Assembly (NCBI RefSeq): GCF_001685415.1
Contig: NZ_CP014989.1
Span: forward strand, 3,100,001-3,164,000
From: Serinicoccus hydrothermalis
GTDB taxonomy: Bacteria > Actinomycetota > Actinomycetes > Actinomycetales > Dermatophilaceae
Direction: 5' to 3'
DNA: 64,000 nt
Of the stretch, positions 31,226 through 41,037 are shown one piece after another. A program made the translations under genes and the position numbers. Below the pieces are notes generated by a model. It was not told the DNA's origin. It saw only the letters and a list, made by a program, of their open reading frames with translations, and ran no database searches. Numbering within the stretch: position 1 is the stretch's first letter; each line of letters begins with the position of its first letter.

Positions 31226-32513
31226 GGCGACGGCCCCACCGCCGGCCGGGGCGGCGCGCCCTCCGCAGCGAGATGAGGAGCGCCCGGTCCAGCGGCGCGA
31301 ACTCGTGCGAGACGGTCGGACCGGGTAGCGGTCGCTCCCCCTGCTCGCTGCGCCAGCGGGCGTGCGCCGCCGCGCGGGCCGGGGCGTCGAGCACCTGCAG
31401 GATGCGGTCGACCGCACGCAGGATCGAGCCCCGCAGCAGCCACTGACCGCCCCCCGCGCCACCGCCGGACTCCATGAGCATGAGCTCGGTGAGGATGGCC
31501 CTGGTCTCGCGCAGCAGCTCCATGTTGTCGTCGAGCAGGGCACGCCGCTGCTCGAGGTCCCCGACGGTCTCGGCCTCGACGAGCTGGCCGAAGGAGTCGA
31601 TGCACGAGCCCACGTCCCGGAGCACCACGGCCATCGCGGCCCGCACCTCGGCGGAGAACTCCGAGGGTCCTCTGCCCTCCTCGTCGGGTGCCTCGTGGCT
31701 CAGCGCCACGAAGAGGGCGCTGGTCGCGGAGGCGCAGTCCTGCAGCGAGTCCAGGCCGGAGCGCAGCAAAGGGCTCACGTCCGCCCGGCCGATGGTGCGG
31801 GTGTTCCACTGCCACATCTCCTGGACCTGGCCGACGAGCTCGCCCGCCCGACCCAGGTCGTCGCCGACGTCGCGGGCCGCGCGCAGGTGGCCGCCCAGCC
31901 GCTCGTGGGTCACCGGCCCCTCGTCGAGGGTGGTGGCCGCCGCGGTGAAGACGTCCGACAGCCGCCGGGCGACGGCGCGCACCGAGGTGGCCGCCGAGCC
32001 GACGGGGATCGCCGGCGGCCACAGCAGCGGGAGGGCGATGCCGACGCCGGCCCCGATGAGCGTGGTGAGGACGCGCGTCTCGGCCGCCGTGTTCTGCAGC
32101 GAGGCGCCGAGGATGAGCATGCCGCTGATCGGGGTCTCCAGGGCCTGCGGACCGAGCCGTAGCAGGCTCGCGAGGAGCAGGGAGGCGAAGATGACCACGG
32201 CCAGCGACCACCAGGTGAGCCCCACCCAGATGGAGACCACGAGGGCCACCCCGATGCCGGTGAGGACGGCGCCGACCCGCACCATGCCCATCCGCAGCGA
32301 GCCCGTCGCGCTCGCCTGGGTCACGAGGATCGCGGTGAGCGAGCAGGTGAGGTCGATGGGGCCCACCGTGACCAGCCGGGTGATGACGTAGGCGAGGACC
32401 GCCGCCGTGGTCACCCGCACCAGGTTGACGAGGTCCGGGCGCCAGCCCTCGAGCAGCGCGGCGCCGGCCCGGGTGGAACACTGCCGGGCGGCCCGCAGAC
32501 CGTTGCTGCTCAT
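31209..32513 (-). CDS. FUSC/aromatic-acid-exporter-family membrane protein
   Basis: A 434-residue protein with an N-terminal bundle of about six helices (LVRVTTAAVLAYVITRLVTV; LTCSLTAILVTQASATGSLR; VGAVLTGIGVALVVSIWVGL; VLTTLIGAGVGIALPLLWP) and a long cytoplasmic helical C-terminal half. This is the ArAE/FUSC half-transporter layout linked to efflux of aromatic acids. The ATG at 32513 follows a GAGATGGGG ribosome site; longer readings run into the argG promoter region. Divergent from argG, convergent with the ABC operon. Substrate unknown. Confidence 0.75.
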   Translation of the reverse strand: MSSNGLRAARQCSTRAGAALLEGWRPDLVNLVRVTTAAVLAYVITRLVTVGPIDLTCSLTAILVTQASATGSLRMGMVRVGAVLTGIGVALVVSIWVGLTWWSLAVVIFASLLLASLLRLGPQALETPISGMLILGASLQNTAAETRVLTTLIGAGVGIALPLLWPPAIPVGSAATSVRAVARRLSDVFTAAATTLDEGPVTHERLGGHLRAARDVGDDLGRAGELVGQVQEMWQWNTRTIGRADVSPLLRSGLDSLQDCASATSALFVALSHEAPDEEGRGPSEFSAEVRAAMAVVLRDVGSCIDSFGQLVEAETVGDLEQRRALLDDNMELLRETRAILTELMLMESGGGAGGGQWLLRGSILRAVDRILQVLDAPARAAAHARWRSEQGERPLPGPTVSHEFAPLDRALLISLRRARRPGRRWGRRPTRRP

Positions 32514-32567
32514 GCCCCATCTCACCACGGCCCACTGCGTCGGTGGAAGAACCGCCTGACCTGCGGA

Positions 32568-34099
<1,532 letters not shown>

Positions 34100-34102
34100 C
34101 CG

Positions 34103-34144
34103 GACACCCCTTGCGTCCGCGTCACCACGGACGCAAGGGGTGTC
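34103..34144. terminator. argG terminator hairpin
   Basis: A perfect 17-bp stem (34103-34119 with 34128-34144) and eight-base loop start three bases past the argG stop. There is no U-run on the plus strand, as is common in actinobacteria. It separates argG from the convergent defence-island gene and may work in both directions. Confidence 0.85.
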
Positions 34145-34193
34145 TGGTCGGGGGTCGGCCACAGGGGTATGCCTGCCCGACGGGTAGGAGACG

Positions 34194-35648
34194 TCAGGCA
34201 GCGCCGCTGTCCGAAGCCTCCGTCCCGGCGTTGCCGTCGTCGGTAGGCGTCGCCAGTATCGGCTCGACCAGCGCGGTCTGCGCCTGCAGCAACAGCCGGT
34301 TCAGGTGGGCCGCGAGGCGCTCAGCCTCCGTCTCCACCTTCTGTGCGTTGCTCTTGGCAAGGCCCGCGAACCTGCTGATGTTCTGGATGCGGGACAGCTC
34401 GGCCAGCGCCTGAGCGATGTGCTCCCGAGCGACCTCCACGGCGCCGGTGCGCTGGTCAGTCGTTGCGGCCAGTGCCGCGACCCGAAGGATCTGAACGGTG
34501 AGCCGCAGCATGGCCGGGTCGTCCGTCTGCGGATCGAAGACGACCACGACCCGGCGGGGCCCCAGCACCCGCACCTGCTGGTCAGCGTTCTGCGCGAGGC
34601 TGGGCACCACGCCGATGGAGGTCGTCGCGCCTCTGTTCCGCTCTGACTCCTCCAGGTATGCCGTCCACTCCCGAGGTGCCTTGGTGGCCGACATCTCCAG
34701 GACCACGCGAGCCGGCCCGCCCATGACCGTCAGGACGCCGTCACCCTTCTTGGAGCCCGCGACGTTGCCCACGACCGTGCCGGTCTCGGCATACTCGTCA
34801 CTGAGCCCGGTCGCGAGCGCGTGCATCACGGCGTGCACCTGGCTCTCGAAGGTGCCGCCCTTCAGCGGCGTCACCGACGCCAGCTGCGCAGCGACCTCGG
34901 CGGCGGCCTTCTGGCTGGCCAAGGTGGTCTTGATCTCCTCGACACCCTTGGCCAGGGCCGCGTGCTGTTCGTCGAGGCGACTGGTCAGGTCCGCCTGCTG
35001 CTTGGCCAGCTCGTGCTGGTGACGAGCCAGGGGTGAGGTGGGATCGGCGGGGTCCAGCGCCTTGGTGGCCTTCTCGAAGAGTTCTGCCGTCCGCTTGTCG
35101 GTGTGGTCGGTCAGGTTCGAGCCGAAGGTGGCGAGGAGCGAGTCCAGCTTGGCCACGAGCTGCGGATCGTCGCCGCCGACGAGAGCGAGGACCTGGCTCT
35201 GCAGGTCCGCGCGCGCCTGGGCCACCGTCTGGGTGAAGGTTGCGCGCGAGGTCTCGCCCGCCTCCTTGAGCGCCTTGTTCACCTCGGTCGTCATCTGTCG
35301 CATCGTCGCTGTCGCTCCGGAGATGACCTTGTCGGTGGCCTGGGCCGCAGAGGCCGACGCCTCGGCGGTGCGCGAGCCGACATCGTGGATGAGCTGCTCC
35401 AGGTTGTAGGTGTCCTGTGCTCCGCCCGCTGCGGCGATGGCCTGCGCGCCGACGATGAGCGCCTGCTCGGCGTATGCCGTGAGGTCGAGCTCGGCGGCGG
35501 CCTCGGCCGCGACCGGCGCGCCGCGCACGCCCGTGGTCCACCGCAGTGCTTCCGTGGTGACGGCAGGGTGGCTGAGCGACAGGGCGTCGATGGTGAGTGC
35601 CGATGCAGCGTGGTCCAAGCGGACTGTCGTGTTGGGGGAGGAGTTCAT
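34194..35648 (-). CDS. Coiled-coil protein with a possible PD-(D/E)xK domain (DUF2130/RmuC-like)
   Basis: A 484-residue protein without assignable family. Residues about 60-270 are Ala/Lys/Glu-rich and predicted coiled coil (EVNKALKEAGETSRATFTQ, ELAKQQADLTSRLDEQHAAL). The C-terminal part has GGTFESQVHAVMHALA, KKGDGVLTVMGGPARVVLEMS, then WTAYLEESERNRGATTSIGV. The spaced E, GD and E-M-S pattern resembles the nuclease core of RmuC/DUF2130 proteins, with the last lysine replaced. It is divergent from the HTH/HsdM-like gene over an AT-rich operator and adjoins a restriction system, so a DNA-defence role is inferred. ATG at 35648. Confidence 0.6.
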   Translation of the reverse strand: MNSSPNTTVRLDHAASALTIDALSLSHPAVTTEALRWTTGVRGAPVAAEAAAELDLTAYAEQALIVGAQAIAAAGGAQDTYNLEQLIHDVGSRTAEASASAAQATDKVISGATATMRQMTTEVNKALKEAGETSRATFTQTVAQARADLQSQVLALVGGDDPQLVAKLDSLLATFGSNLTDHTDKRTAELFEKATKALDPADPTSPLARHQHELAKQQADLTSRLDEQHAALAKGVEEIKTTLASQKAAAEVAAQLASVTPLKGGTFESQVHAVMHALATGLSDEYAETGTVVGNVAGSKKGDGVLTVMGGPARVVLEMSATKAPREWTAYLEESERNRGATTSIGVVPSLAQNADQQVRVLGPRRVVVVFDPQTDDPAMLRLTVQILRVAALAATTDQRTGAVEVAREHIAQALAELSRIQNISRFAGLAKSNAQKVETEAERLAAHLNRLLLQAQTALVEPILATPTDDGNAGTEASDSGAA

Positions 35649-35727
35649 GGTTGTGCCTCTCGGGGAATGGGATGTAGCTGACTCCACCACCCTGGCGCTG
35701 GCTGAGAGTGGGAGCAACAACACATTC

Positions 35728-35761
35728 TGATAAATAGGGTTATCAAGCAAGACACTTGATA
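35728..35761. promoter_or_regulatory. Overlapping TTATCA inverted repeats between divergent defence genes
   Basis: TGATAA (35728-35733), TTATCAAG (35740-35747) and CTTGATA (35755-35761) form two inverted repeats sharing the middle half-site, in a strongly AT-rich patch. They lie about 80 bases from the minus-strand start and 65 from the plus-strand start. The HTH protein encoded next is a plausible binder. Confidence 0.5.
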
Positions 35762-35825
35762 GGCGAAGGCGTGGTCAGTACTGTTCATCGCATCAACACC
35801 GACACCAGAAGGGAGAGCCAGCACC

Positions 35826-37805
35826 GTGACCACCGACCAGCCCGTGCTCTCCTTGCGTGCCGTCGCCGCACTCGCCCACGTGCAGCGACCCGTGGTGTCG
35901 ATGTGGCGCTCTCGGTCCGCCGACTCTGAGCTGCCGTTCCCGGAGCCGGTGGCGCAGCGAGGTCGCGCCGAGCTCTTCGGCGGTGACGACATCGTGTCGT
36001 GGCTCGAGGCGAGCGGCCGTGGCAACAACCCCGATGCCCGCGCTGACGTGATGCTGCACGCGCAGCCGGCAGAGCTCTTCGACAACGACTTCGGGGACGA
36101 GCTGGAGGCCCTCCTGTGTCTGCTCCGGTTGACGGCTGGAGAGCGAGTCGGGTCGACGACCGACCAGATCCAGGATCTCGCGGAGGAGAGGGATCCCGAC
36201 GACGACCTGCTCTTTTCCGAGGTGGTCCGCGCGGGTGAGCGGGCGCCGTCCATCATGCGCTACCTGAGTCGGCTGGTGGACGCGTCATACGGGCATGCGA
36301 ACGCCCTCGAGATCTTGGATCGCCGTCAGGCGCACCTGTCTCGGGACTCCGCGACCCTCACCGCCGAGGCAGAGGACCTGTTCGGCGAGCTGACGGCCGC
36401 CACAGCCCTCGACGTCGGCGCATCTGCCATCTGTCTGGAGGATGTTGGTGGGCACGCAGCGGCGATCGTGGCCGCAGGCATCGCGTCGCTGCGAGAGGGC
36501 ATCGAGGTCGACGTCGTGGTGTCCGGGGACGATGCGCTGGCGCGCTCGGCACGCCGGCGCTATGTCATCTCCGGAGCAGGCCCCACGATGAGTCCACCTG
36601 CCCAGCGGCTCGTGATCGGCAACCTGCAGCCGAGTGACGGCTCGACCGACGTCGGCGTCGTGCTGGATGCCATCGACAACCTGCAGCTGGAGCAGACCGA
36701 CGCAGACCGCGTCGTCATCGTCGGTCCAGCCTCGGCCCTCTGCGACGATCTTCCGGGGGAGGCGGAGAAGCAGCGGGCAGCGGTGCTGCGGCTCGGCCGG
36801 GTGCGCCTGGTCGCCAAGCTGCCGGCCGGGCTGCTGGTCCACCACCCGAGGCAGCATCTCGGTGTCTGGGTCCTGGGGCCGGAGGGGAGGGAGCGACCCG
36901 CTGACCGGCGCGCCGTCATGACGGCCGACCTCTCCGACGTCCAGATGAGCCCGAGAGCCGTCAGCGAGCTGGCGACTGATGTCGTCGCGGCCTTGGAGTC
37001 TCGCCAGGTCCTGCACGCCTTCGCTTTCGCCACCTACCGCCCCTTGGTCGAGGTCTTGGCCGACGGAGGGCCCGTTGTGGTGCCCGGGTCCCGGCCCCGG
37101 CCGGCGGCGACCAGCGATGCAGAGGACGTGCTCGCCGTGCAGGACCTGTTGCGCAGTGCTCGGTGCGACGACCTGGTCGCGCTGGATCCGTCCGGCGGTT
37201 CCACGGGAGGACGCATCACGGTGGAGCAGGCGTTGAGGTCGAGACTTCTCACCCTCGTCCCGGGAGTCCGGCTTGCTGCCGAACCTCTCGGGTCGGGGTC
37301 GCTCCGACTCATCACCTCGGCTGTCGTCCAGGAGCAGTCCCACCCGCTCCACGTGGACCCTCTCGACCCGGGGGTCGCCGGTGGTCGTCGCACCGAGCCC
37401 GGTGATGTCGTGTTCGTGACCTCGCCGCGGCCGCGCGCCATGGTGGATCGCGACGGTATGTCCGTCGTTGCCTACCCCGCACGCGTTCTGCGGTCGGCGC
37501 CCGGCTCCGGCCTCGTGCCCGACGTCCTGGCGGACGTCGTCAATGCCTTGCCAGACACGGCCCGCCAGTGGCGGGGATGGCTTCTGCCGCAGGTCGATCC
37601 GTCTGCGGCCGACGATCTGGGCGCTGTCCTGGGGCGTCTGGCGGACGAGGAGTCTGAGCTGCGTCGGCGCTCTGCCGCGCTGCGGCACGCACGATCCGTG
37701 CTGGCTGGCTTGGTGGCCGACGGGGGCGCAGCAGTGACTCTGCGTAATGTCGAAAAGCATGATAAACATGAGAGTCAGCATTATGCAGAGCGGAGGGTGT
37801 CATGA
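35826..37805 (+). CDS. HTH protein with a degenerate HsdM-like methyltransferase domain
   Basis: A 659-residue protein. Residues 1-70 look like an AlpA/MerR-type helix-turn-helix (LRAVAALAHVQRPVVSMWRSR, then FGGDDIVSWLEA). The middle resembles an N6-adenine methyltransferase: LFGELTAAT stands where HsdM has its pre-motif helix, and LVAKLPAGLLVHHPRQHLGVWVL matches the late VVALP-GLF-TGIP-WVL strand. The SAM motif (DPCCGSGG in HsdM) and the catalytic NPPF are absent, so it is probably inactive as a methylase. It may be a DNA-binding regulator or specificity factor of the adjacent restriction system. It ends four bases into the AbiEi gene. Family assignment is tentative. Confidence 0.55.
   Translation: MTTDQPVLSLRAVAALAHVQRPVVSMWRSRSADSELPFPEPVAQRGRAELFGGDDIVSWLEASGRGNNPDARADVMLHAQPAELFDNDFGDELEALLCLLRLTAGERVGSTTDQIQDLAEERDPDDDLLFSEVVRAGERAPSIMRYLSRLVDASYGHANALEILDRRQAHLSRDSATLTAEAEDLFGELTAATALDVGASAICLEDVGGHAAAIVAAGIASLREGIEVDVVVSGDDALARSARRRYVISGAGPTMSPPAQRLVIGNLQPSDGSTDVGVVLDAIDNLQLEQTDADRVVIVGPASALCDDLPGEAEKQRAAVLRLGRVRLVAKLPAGLLVHHPRQHLGVWVLGPEGRERPADRRAVMTADLSDVQMSPRAVSELATDVVAALESRQVLHAFAFATYRPLVEVLADGGPVVVPGSRPRPAATSDAEDVLAVQDLLRSARCDDLVALDPSGGSTGGRITVEQALRSRLLTLVPGVRLAAEPLGSGSLRLITSAVVQEQSHPLHVDPLDPGVAGGRRTEPGDVVFVTSPRPRAMVDRDGMSVVAYPARVLRSAPGSGLVPDVLADVVNALPDTARQWRGWLLPQVDPSAADDLGAVLGRLADEESELRRRSAALRHARSVLAGLVADGGAAVTLRNVEKHDKHESQHYAERRVS
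37741..37787. promoter_or_regulatory. Candidate AbiEi operator at the abiE start
   Basis: TGCGTAATG (37741-37749) and CATTATGCA (37779-37787) pair in eight of nine positions around an AT-rich core with CATGATAAACATG. The site lies inside the last codons of the upstream gene and 15 bases before the antitoxin ATG. AbiEi proteins are known to autoregulate by binding inverted repeats at this position. Confidence 0.45.
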
Positions 37806-38611
37806 CGACCGCGGCCGACTCGCGTGTTCGGGCACCGCAGCTCGCCGACTGGGCACTGGCCCACGGTCGGGCCGCGCTCACCACGCAGGAGATGGCGGAA
37901 GCCCTTGGAGTCCCGCCGGGTCAGGTCAGCGCGCGACTCGCAGCGCCTGCGGCTCGCCATGAGTGGGTCAGCCCCGTCCGCGGCCTGTGGCTGCCGGTCG
38001 CCCCGGAGTTCCGGACGTGGGGCGCTCCTCCCGGCGTCGAGATGATCGATCTCGTCGCCACGCACCTGAGCCTCGACTACTACGTCGGATGGCTGTCGGC
38101 TGCGCAGCTGCACGGGGCAGCGCACCAGGCGCCGCAGACCTTCCAGGTCGCCGTGTCGCGACAGCTGCGCGACCGCGGGATCGGCCGGACCGCCTTCCAG
38201 TTCCGTCTGCGATCGGACATCCCCAAGGTCCCTGTCGTGCATCACCCAACCAGGGCGGGTCAGGCGCGAGTCTCCACGCCCGAGTCCACGGCCGTGGACA
38301 TCGCCACGGATGTCACGCTGTCCGGCGGGATCGACAACGCAGCCACCGTGATCCTGGAGCTCGACGAGGTCTGTGATCTGGATCGCTTCGAGCTGGTGCG
38401 CCTCGCCGCCACCGTGCCAGCCGCAGCGGTCCGGCGCATGGGCTTCACGCTGGACCGCCTCGGGGGCCGTGGCGGGATGGACGATCTGCGCGCGCTGGCG
38501 CTCGCTGGCCCGCCCACCCCCGCCCGGCTGGATCCGTCGGCAGCCGCTACAGGACCTGTGGACCCCAGATGGATGGTGCGCCTCAACCGTGAGGTGGAGG
38601 TGGACTGGTGA
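37802..38611 (+). CDS. abiEi: AbiEi-family antitoxin/transcriptional repressor
   Basis: A 269-residue protein with an N-terminal winged helix (RAALTTQEMAEALGVPPGQVSARLAAP), then the AbiEi region with YVGWLSAAQLHGAAHQAPQTFQVAVSR and STPESTAVDIATDV. In type IV AbiE systems this protein represses the operon and neutralises the nucleotidyltransferase toxin, giving abortive phage resistance. The toxin gene follows with a four-base overlap. The start overlaps the end of the HsdM-like gene by four bases. Confidence 0.85.
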   Translation: MTTAADSRVRAPQLADWALAHGRAALTTQEMAEALGVPPGQVSARLAAPAARHEWVSPVRGLWLPVAPEFRTWGAPPGVEMIDLVATHLSLDYYVGWLSAAQLHGAAHQAPQTFQVAVSRQLRDRGIGRTAFQFRLRSDIPKVPVVHHPTRAGQARVSTPESTAVDIATDVTLSGGIDNAATVILELDEVCDLDRFELVRLAATVPAAAVRRMGFTLDRLGGRGGMDDLRALALAGPPTPARLDPSAAATGPVDPRWMVRLNREVEVDW

Positions 38612-39408
38612 TCCCCTACAACGCCGTCACCGCCTGGGGTGTCGACCACCCGTGGCCCACGCGGGAGCAGGTCGAGCAGGACCTGTTGCTGTCGCGCGCG
38701 ATCTGCGCCATCGCGAGCGACGCATACCTCGGTCAGGAGCTGGTCTTCCGTGGGGGCACGGCGCTGCACAAGCTGCACCTGCCTGAGCCGTGGCGATACA
38801 GCGAGGACCTCGACTACGTACGGACCTCCGCCGGTGGGATCAAGCCGCTGACGCAGGCGTTGACCGAGCTGGGTCGCGAGCTGGGCTTCTCGGTCAGCAC
38901 CCGGGTCAGCGAGCATCCCAAGATCCTGTGGCGCACCACGGCGCAGACCGGCACGCCACTGCGGCTCAAGATCGAGGTCAACACCTTCGAGCGCTCGCCT
39001 GCTCTGCCGCACCTGCTGCTGCCGTATGCCGTCCGCTCGGCCTGGTGGTCCGGCGAGGCGCAGGTGCGGACCTTCCGGCCGGAAGAGCTGATGGCGACCA
39101 AGATCCGCGCGCTCTACCAACGCAGCAAGGGCCGTGACCTGTTCGACCTCTGGCTGTCGCTCGACGTGCTCGACCTCGACCCTGGCGAGATCGTTGCGGC
39201 CTTCCTGCCCTACCGCCCGTCGGGGATGACGCAGGCCCGTGCCGAGACGAACCTCGCTGCCAAGCTGCGTGACCGCACCTTCCGCTCCGACCTCGCACCG
39301 CTGATCCGTTCGGTATCGCTGGCCTACGACCCCGACACCGCCGCCGAGCGAGTCTCCACTCTCCTGCTCTCCCGCCTCGACGGCGGCCCGACCCCGAAAG
39401 GACGTTGA
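38608..39408 (+). CDS. abiEii: AbiEii/AbiGii nucleotidyltransferase toxin
   Basis: A 266-residue nucleotidyltransferase of DUF1814. The family motifs are LVFRGGTALHKLHL (nucleotide binding, near residue 48) and RYSEDLDYV (metal-binding acidic pair, near 65), with K in LRLKIEVNTFE and FRPEELMATKIRALYQRSKGRDLFDLW following. AbiEii-type toxins transfer nucleotides to tRNA or related targets and stop growth on infection. GTG start overlaps the antitoxin stop. hsdM begins three bases after its stop, so toxin and restriction genes are probably co-transcribed. Confidence 0.88.
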   Translation: MIPYNAVTAWGVDHPWPTREQVEQDLLLSRAICAIASDAYLGQELVFRGGTALHKLHLPEPWRYSEDLDYVRTSAGGIKPLTQALTELGRELGFSVSTRVSEHPKILWRTTAQTGTPLRLKIEVNTFERSPALPHLLLPYAVRSAWWSGEAQVRTFRPEELMATKIRALYQRSKGRDLFDLWLSLDVLDLDPGEIVAAFLPYRPSGMTQARAETNLAAKLRDRTFRSDLAPLIRSVSLAYDPDTAAERVSTLLLSRLDGGPTPKGR

Positions 39409-39411
39409 CCC

Positions 39412-41037
39412 ATGCCACCGACCAAGAAGGCCACCGTGCCTGCTGCTCCGTCCACCATGAAGGAGCTCAAGGACACCCTGTGGAGGGCCGCCGACAAGCT
39501 GCGCGGCTCGATGGACGCCTCGCAGTACAAGGACGTCATCCTCGGCCTCGTCTTCCTCAAGTACGTCTCCGATGCCTACCAGGAGCGTCGCGATGCCATC
39601 GAGGCCGACCTGCGCGAGGCGGGGATGGACGACGACCAGGTCGCGATGCTCATCGACGACCCGGAGGAATACAACGGCTACGGCGTCTTCGTCGTCCCGC
39701 CGACCGCGCGATGGCCCTACCTCGCTCAGCACGCCAAGGGCCTCCCCGCCGCGATGGGGGAGTCGGCCCAGAACGTCGGGCAGCTCGTCGACGAGGCGAT
39801 GGACCTCGTCATGGGTGCCAACCCGAGCCTGGCCGGCACATTGCCGCGCATTTTCAACCGCGACAACGTCGACCAACGTCGGCTCGGAGAGCTCATCGAC
39901 CTCTTCAACAGCGCGCGCTTCTCCCGCGTCGGCGAGGGGCGCGCCCGCGACCTTCTCGGCGAGGTCTATGAGTACTTCCTCGGCAAGTTCGCGCAGGCCG
40001 AGGGCAAGCGAGGTGGGGAGTTCTACACGCCGCCGAGCGTGGTCAAGGTCCTGGTCGAGGTGCTCGAACCCACGTCGGGCCGCGTCTACGACCCGTGCTG
40101 CGGTTCCGGCGGCATGTTCGTCCAGACCGAGAGGTTCATCTACGAGCACGACGGCGATCCGAAGGACGTCGTGATCTACGGACAGGAGTTCAACGAGCGC
40201 ACGTGGCGCATGGCGAAGATGAACCTCGCCATCCACGGCATCGACAACAAGGGTCTGGGCAGCCGCTGGGGTGACACCTTCGTCCGCGACTACCACGTCG
40301 ACACCGACATGGACGTCGTCATGGCCAACCCGCCGTTCAACATCAAGGACTGGCACCGGATCGAGAAGGACCCGCGTTGGCGCTATGGCGTGCCGCCCGC
40401 CGGAAACGCCAACTACGCCTGGATCCAGCACATCCTGTCCAAGCTCAAGCCGGACGGTCGGGCCGGTGTCGTCATGGCCAACGGCTCGATGTCCTCGAAC
40501 TCCGGAGGCGAGGGTCAGATCCGGGCCCGCATCGTCGAGGCCGACCTCGTGTCGTGCATGGTGGCGCTGCCGACGCAGCTGTTCCGGAGCACAGGTATCC
40601 CGGTCTGCCTGTGGTTCTTCGCCAAGGACAAGACGGCGGGGGAGCAGGGGTCGGTCGACCGGACCGGGCAAGTCCTCTTCATCGACGCCCGGGAGCTGGG
40701 TTTCATGGTGGACCGCGCCGAGCGGTCCTTCACGCCGGAGGACATCGCGCGCATCGGCGACACTTTCCACGCCTGGCGCGGCACCCAGTCGGCGGTCGGC
40801 AAGGGACTGGAATATGACGATGTCCCCGGCTTCTGCGCATCGGTATCTCTGACGGACATCAAGGCTGCGGACTATGCGCTGACGCCAGGGCGGTACGTTG
40901 GGGCGGTTGAAGCCCAGGACGACGGGGAGCCGATCGAGGAGAAGATCGAGCGGCTCACAAACGAATTGCTGAGGCAGTTCGAGGAGAGCGACCGCTTGCA
41001 GGCTTCTGTTCTGGCGCAGTTGGGCCGTCTCTCATGA
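39412..41037 (+). CDS. hsdM: Type I restriction-modification methylase subunit
   Basis: A 541-residue N6-adenine methyltransferase. The HsdM N-terminal helical domain opens with MKELKDTLWRAADKLRGSM and DVILGLVFLKYVSDAY. SAM motif I is VYDPCCGSGGMFVQ (near residue 224) and catalytic motif IV is NPPFN (near 306). Then LPTQLFRSTGIPVCLWFF precedes the C-terminal helices that contact HsdS. It methylates adenines at the site chosen by HsdS and is intact by all visible motifs. Its stop overlaps the hsdS ATG. Confidence 0.95.
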   Translation: MPPTKKATVPAAPSTMKELKDTLWRAADKLRGSMDASQYKDVILGLVFLKYVSDAYQERRDAIEADLREAGMDDDQVAMLIDDPEEYNGYGVFVVPPTARWPYLAQHAKGLPAAMGESAQNVGQLVDEAMDLVMGANPSLAGTLPRIFNRDNVDQRRLGELIDLFNSARFSRVGEGRARDLLGEVYEYFLGKFAQAEGKRGGEFYTPPSVVKVLVEVLEPTSGRVYDPCCGSGGMFVQTERFIYEHDGDPKDVVIYGQEFNERTWRMAKMNLAIHGIDNKGLGSRWGDTFVRDYHVDTDMDVVMANPPFNIKDWHRIEKDPRWRYGVPPAGNANYAWIQHILSKLKPDGRAGVVMANGSMSSNSGGEGQIRARIVEADLVSCMVALPTQLFRSTGIPVCLWFFAKDKTAGEQGSVDRTGQVLFIDARELGFMVDRAERSFTPEDIARIGDTFHAWRGTQSAVGKGLEYDDVPGFCASVSLTDIKAADYALTPGRYVGAVEAQDDGEPIEEKIERLTNELLRQFEESDRLQASVLAQLGRLS

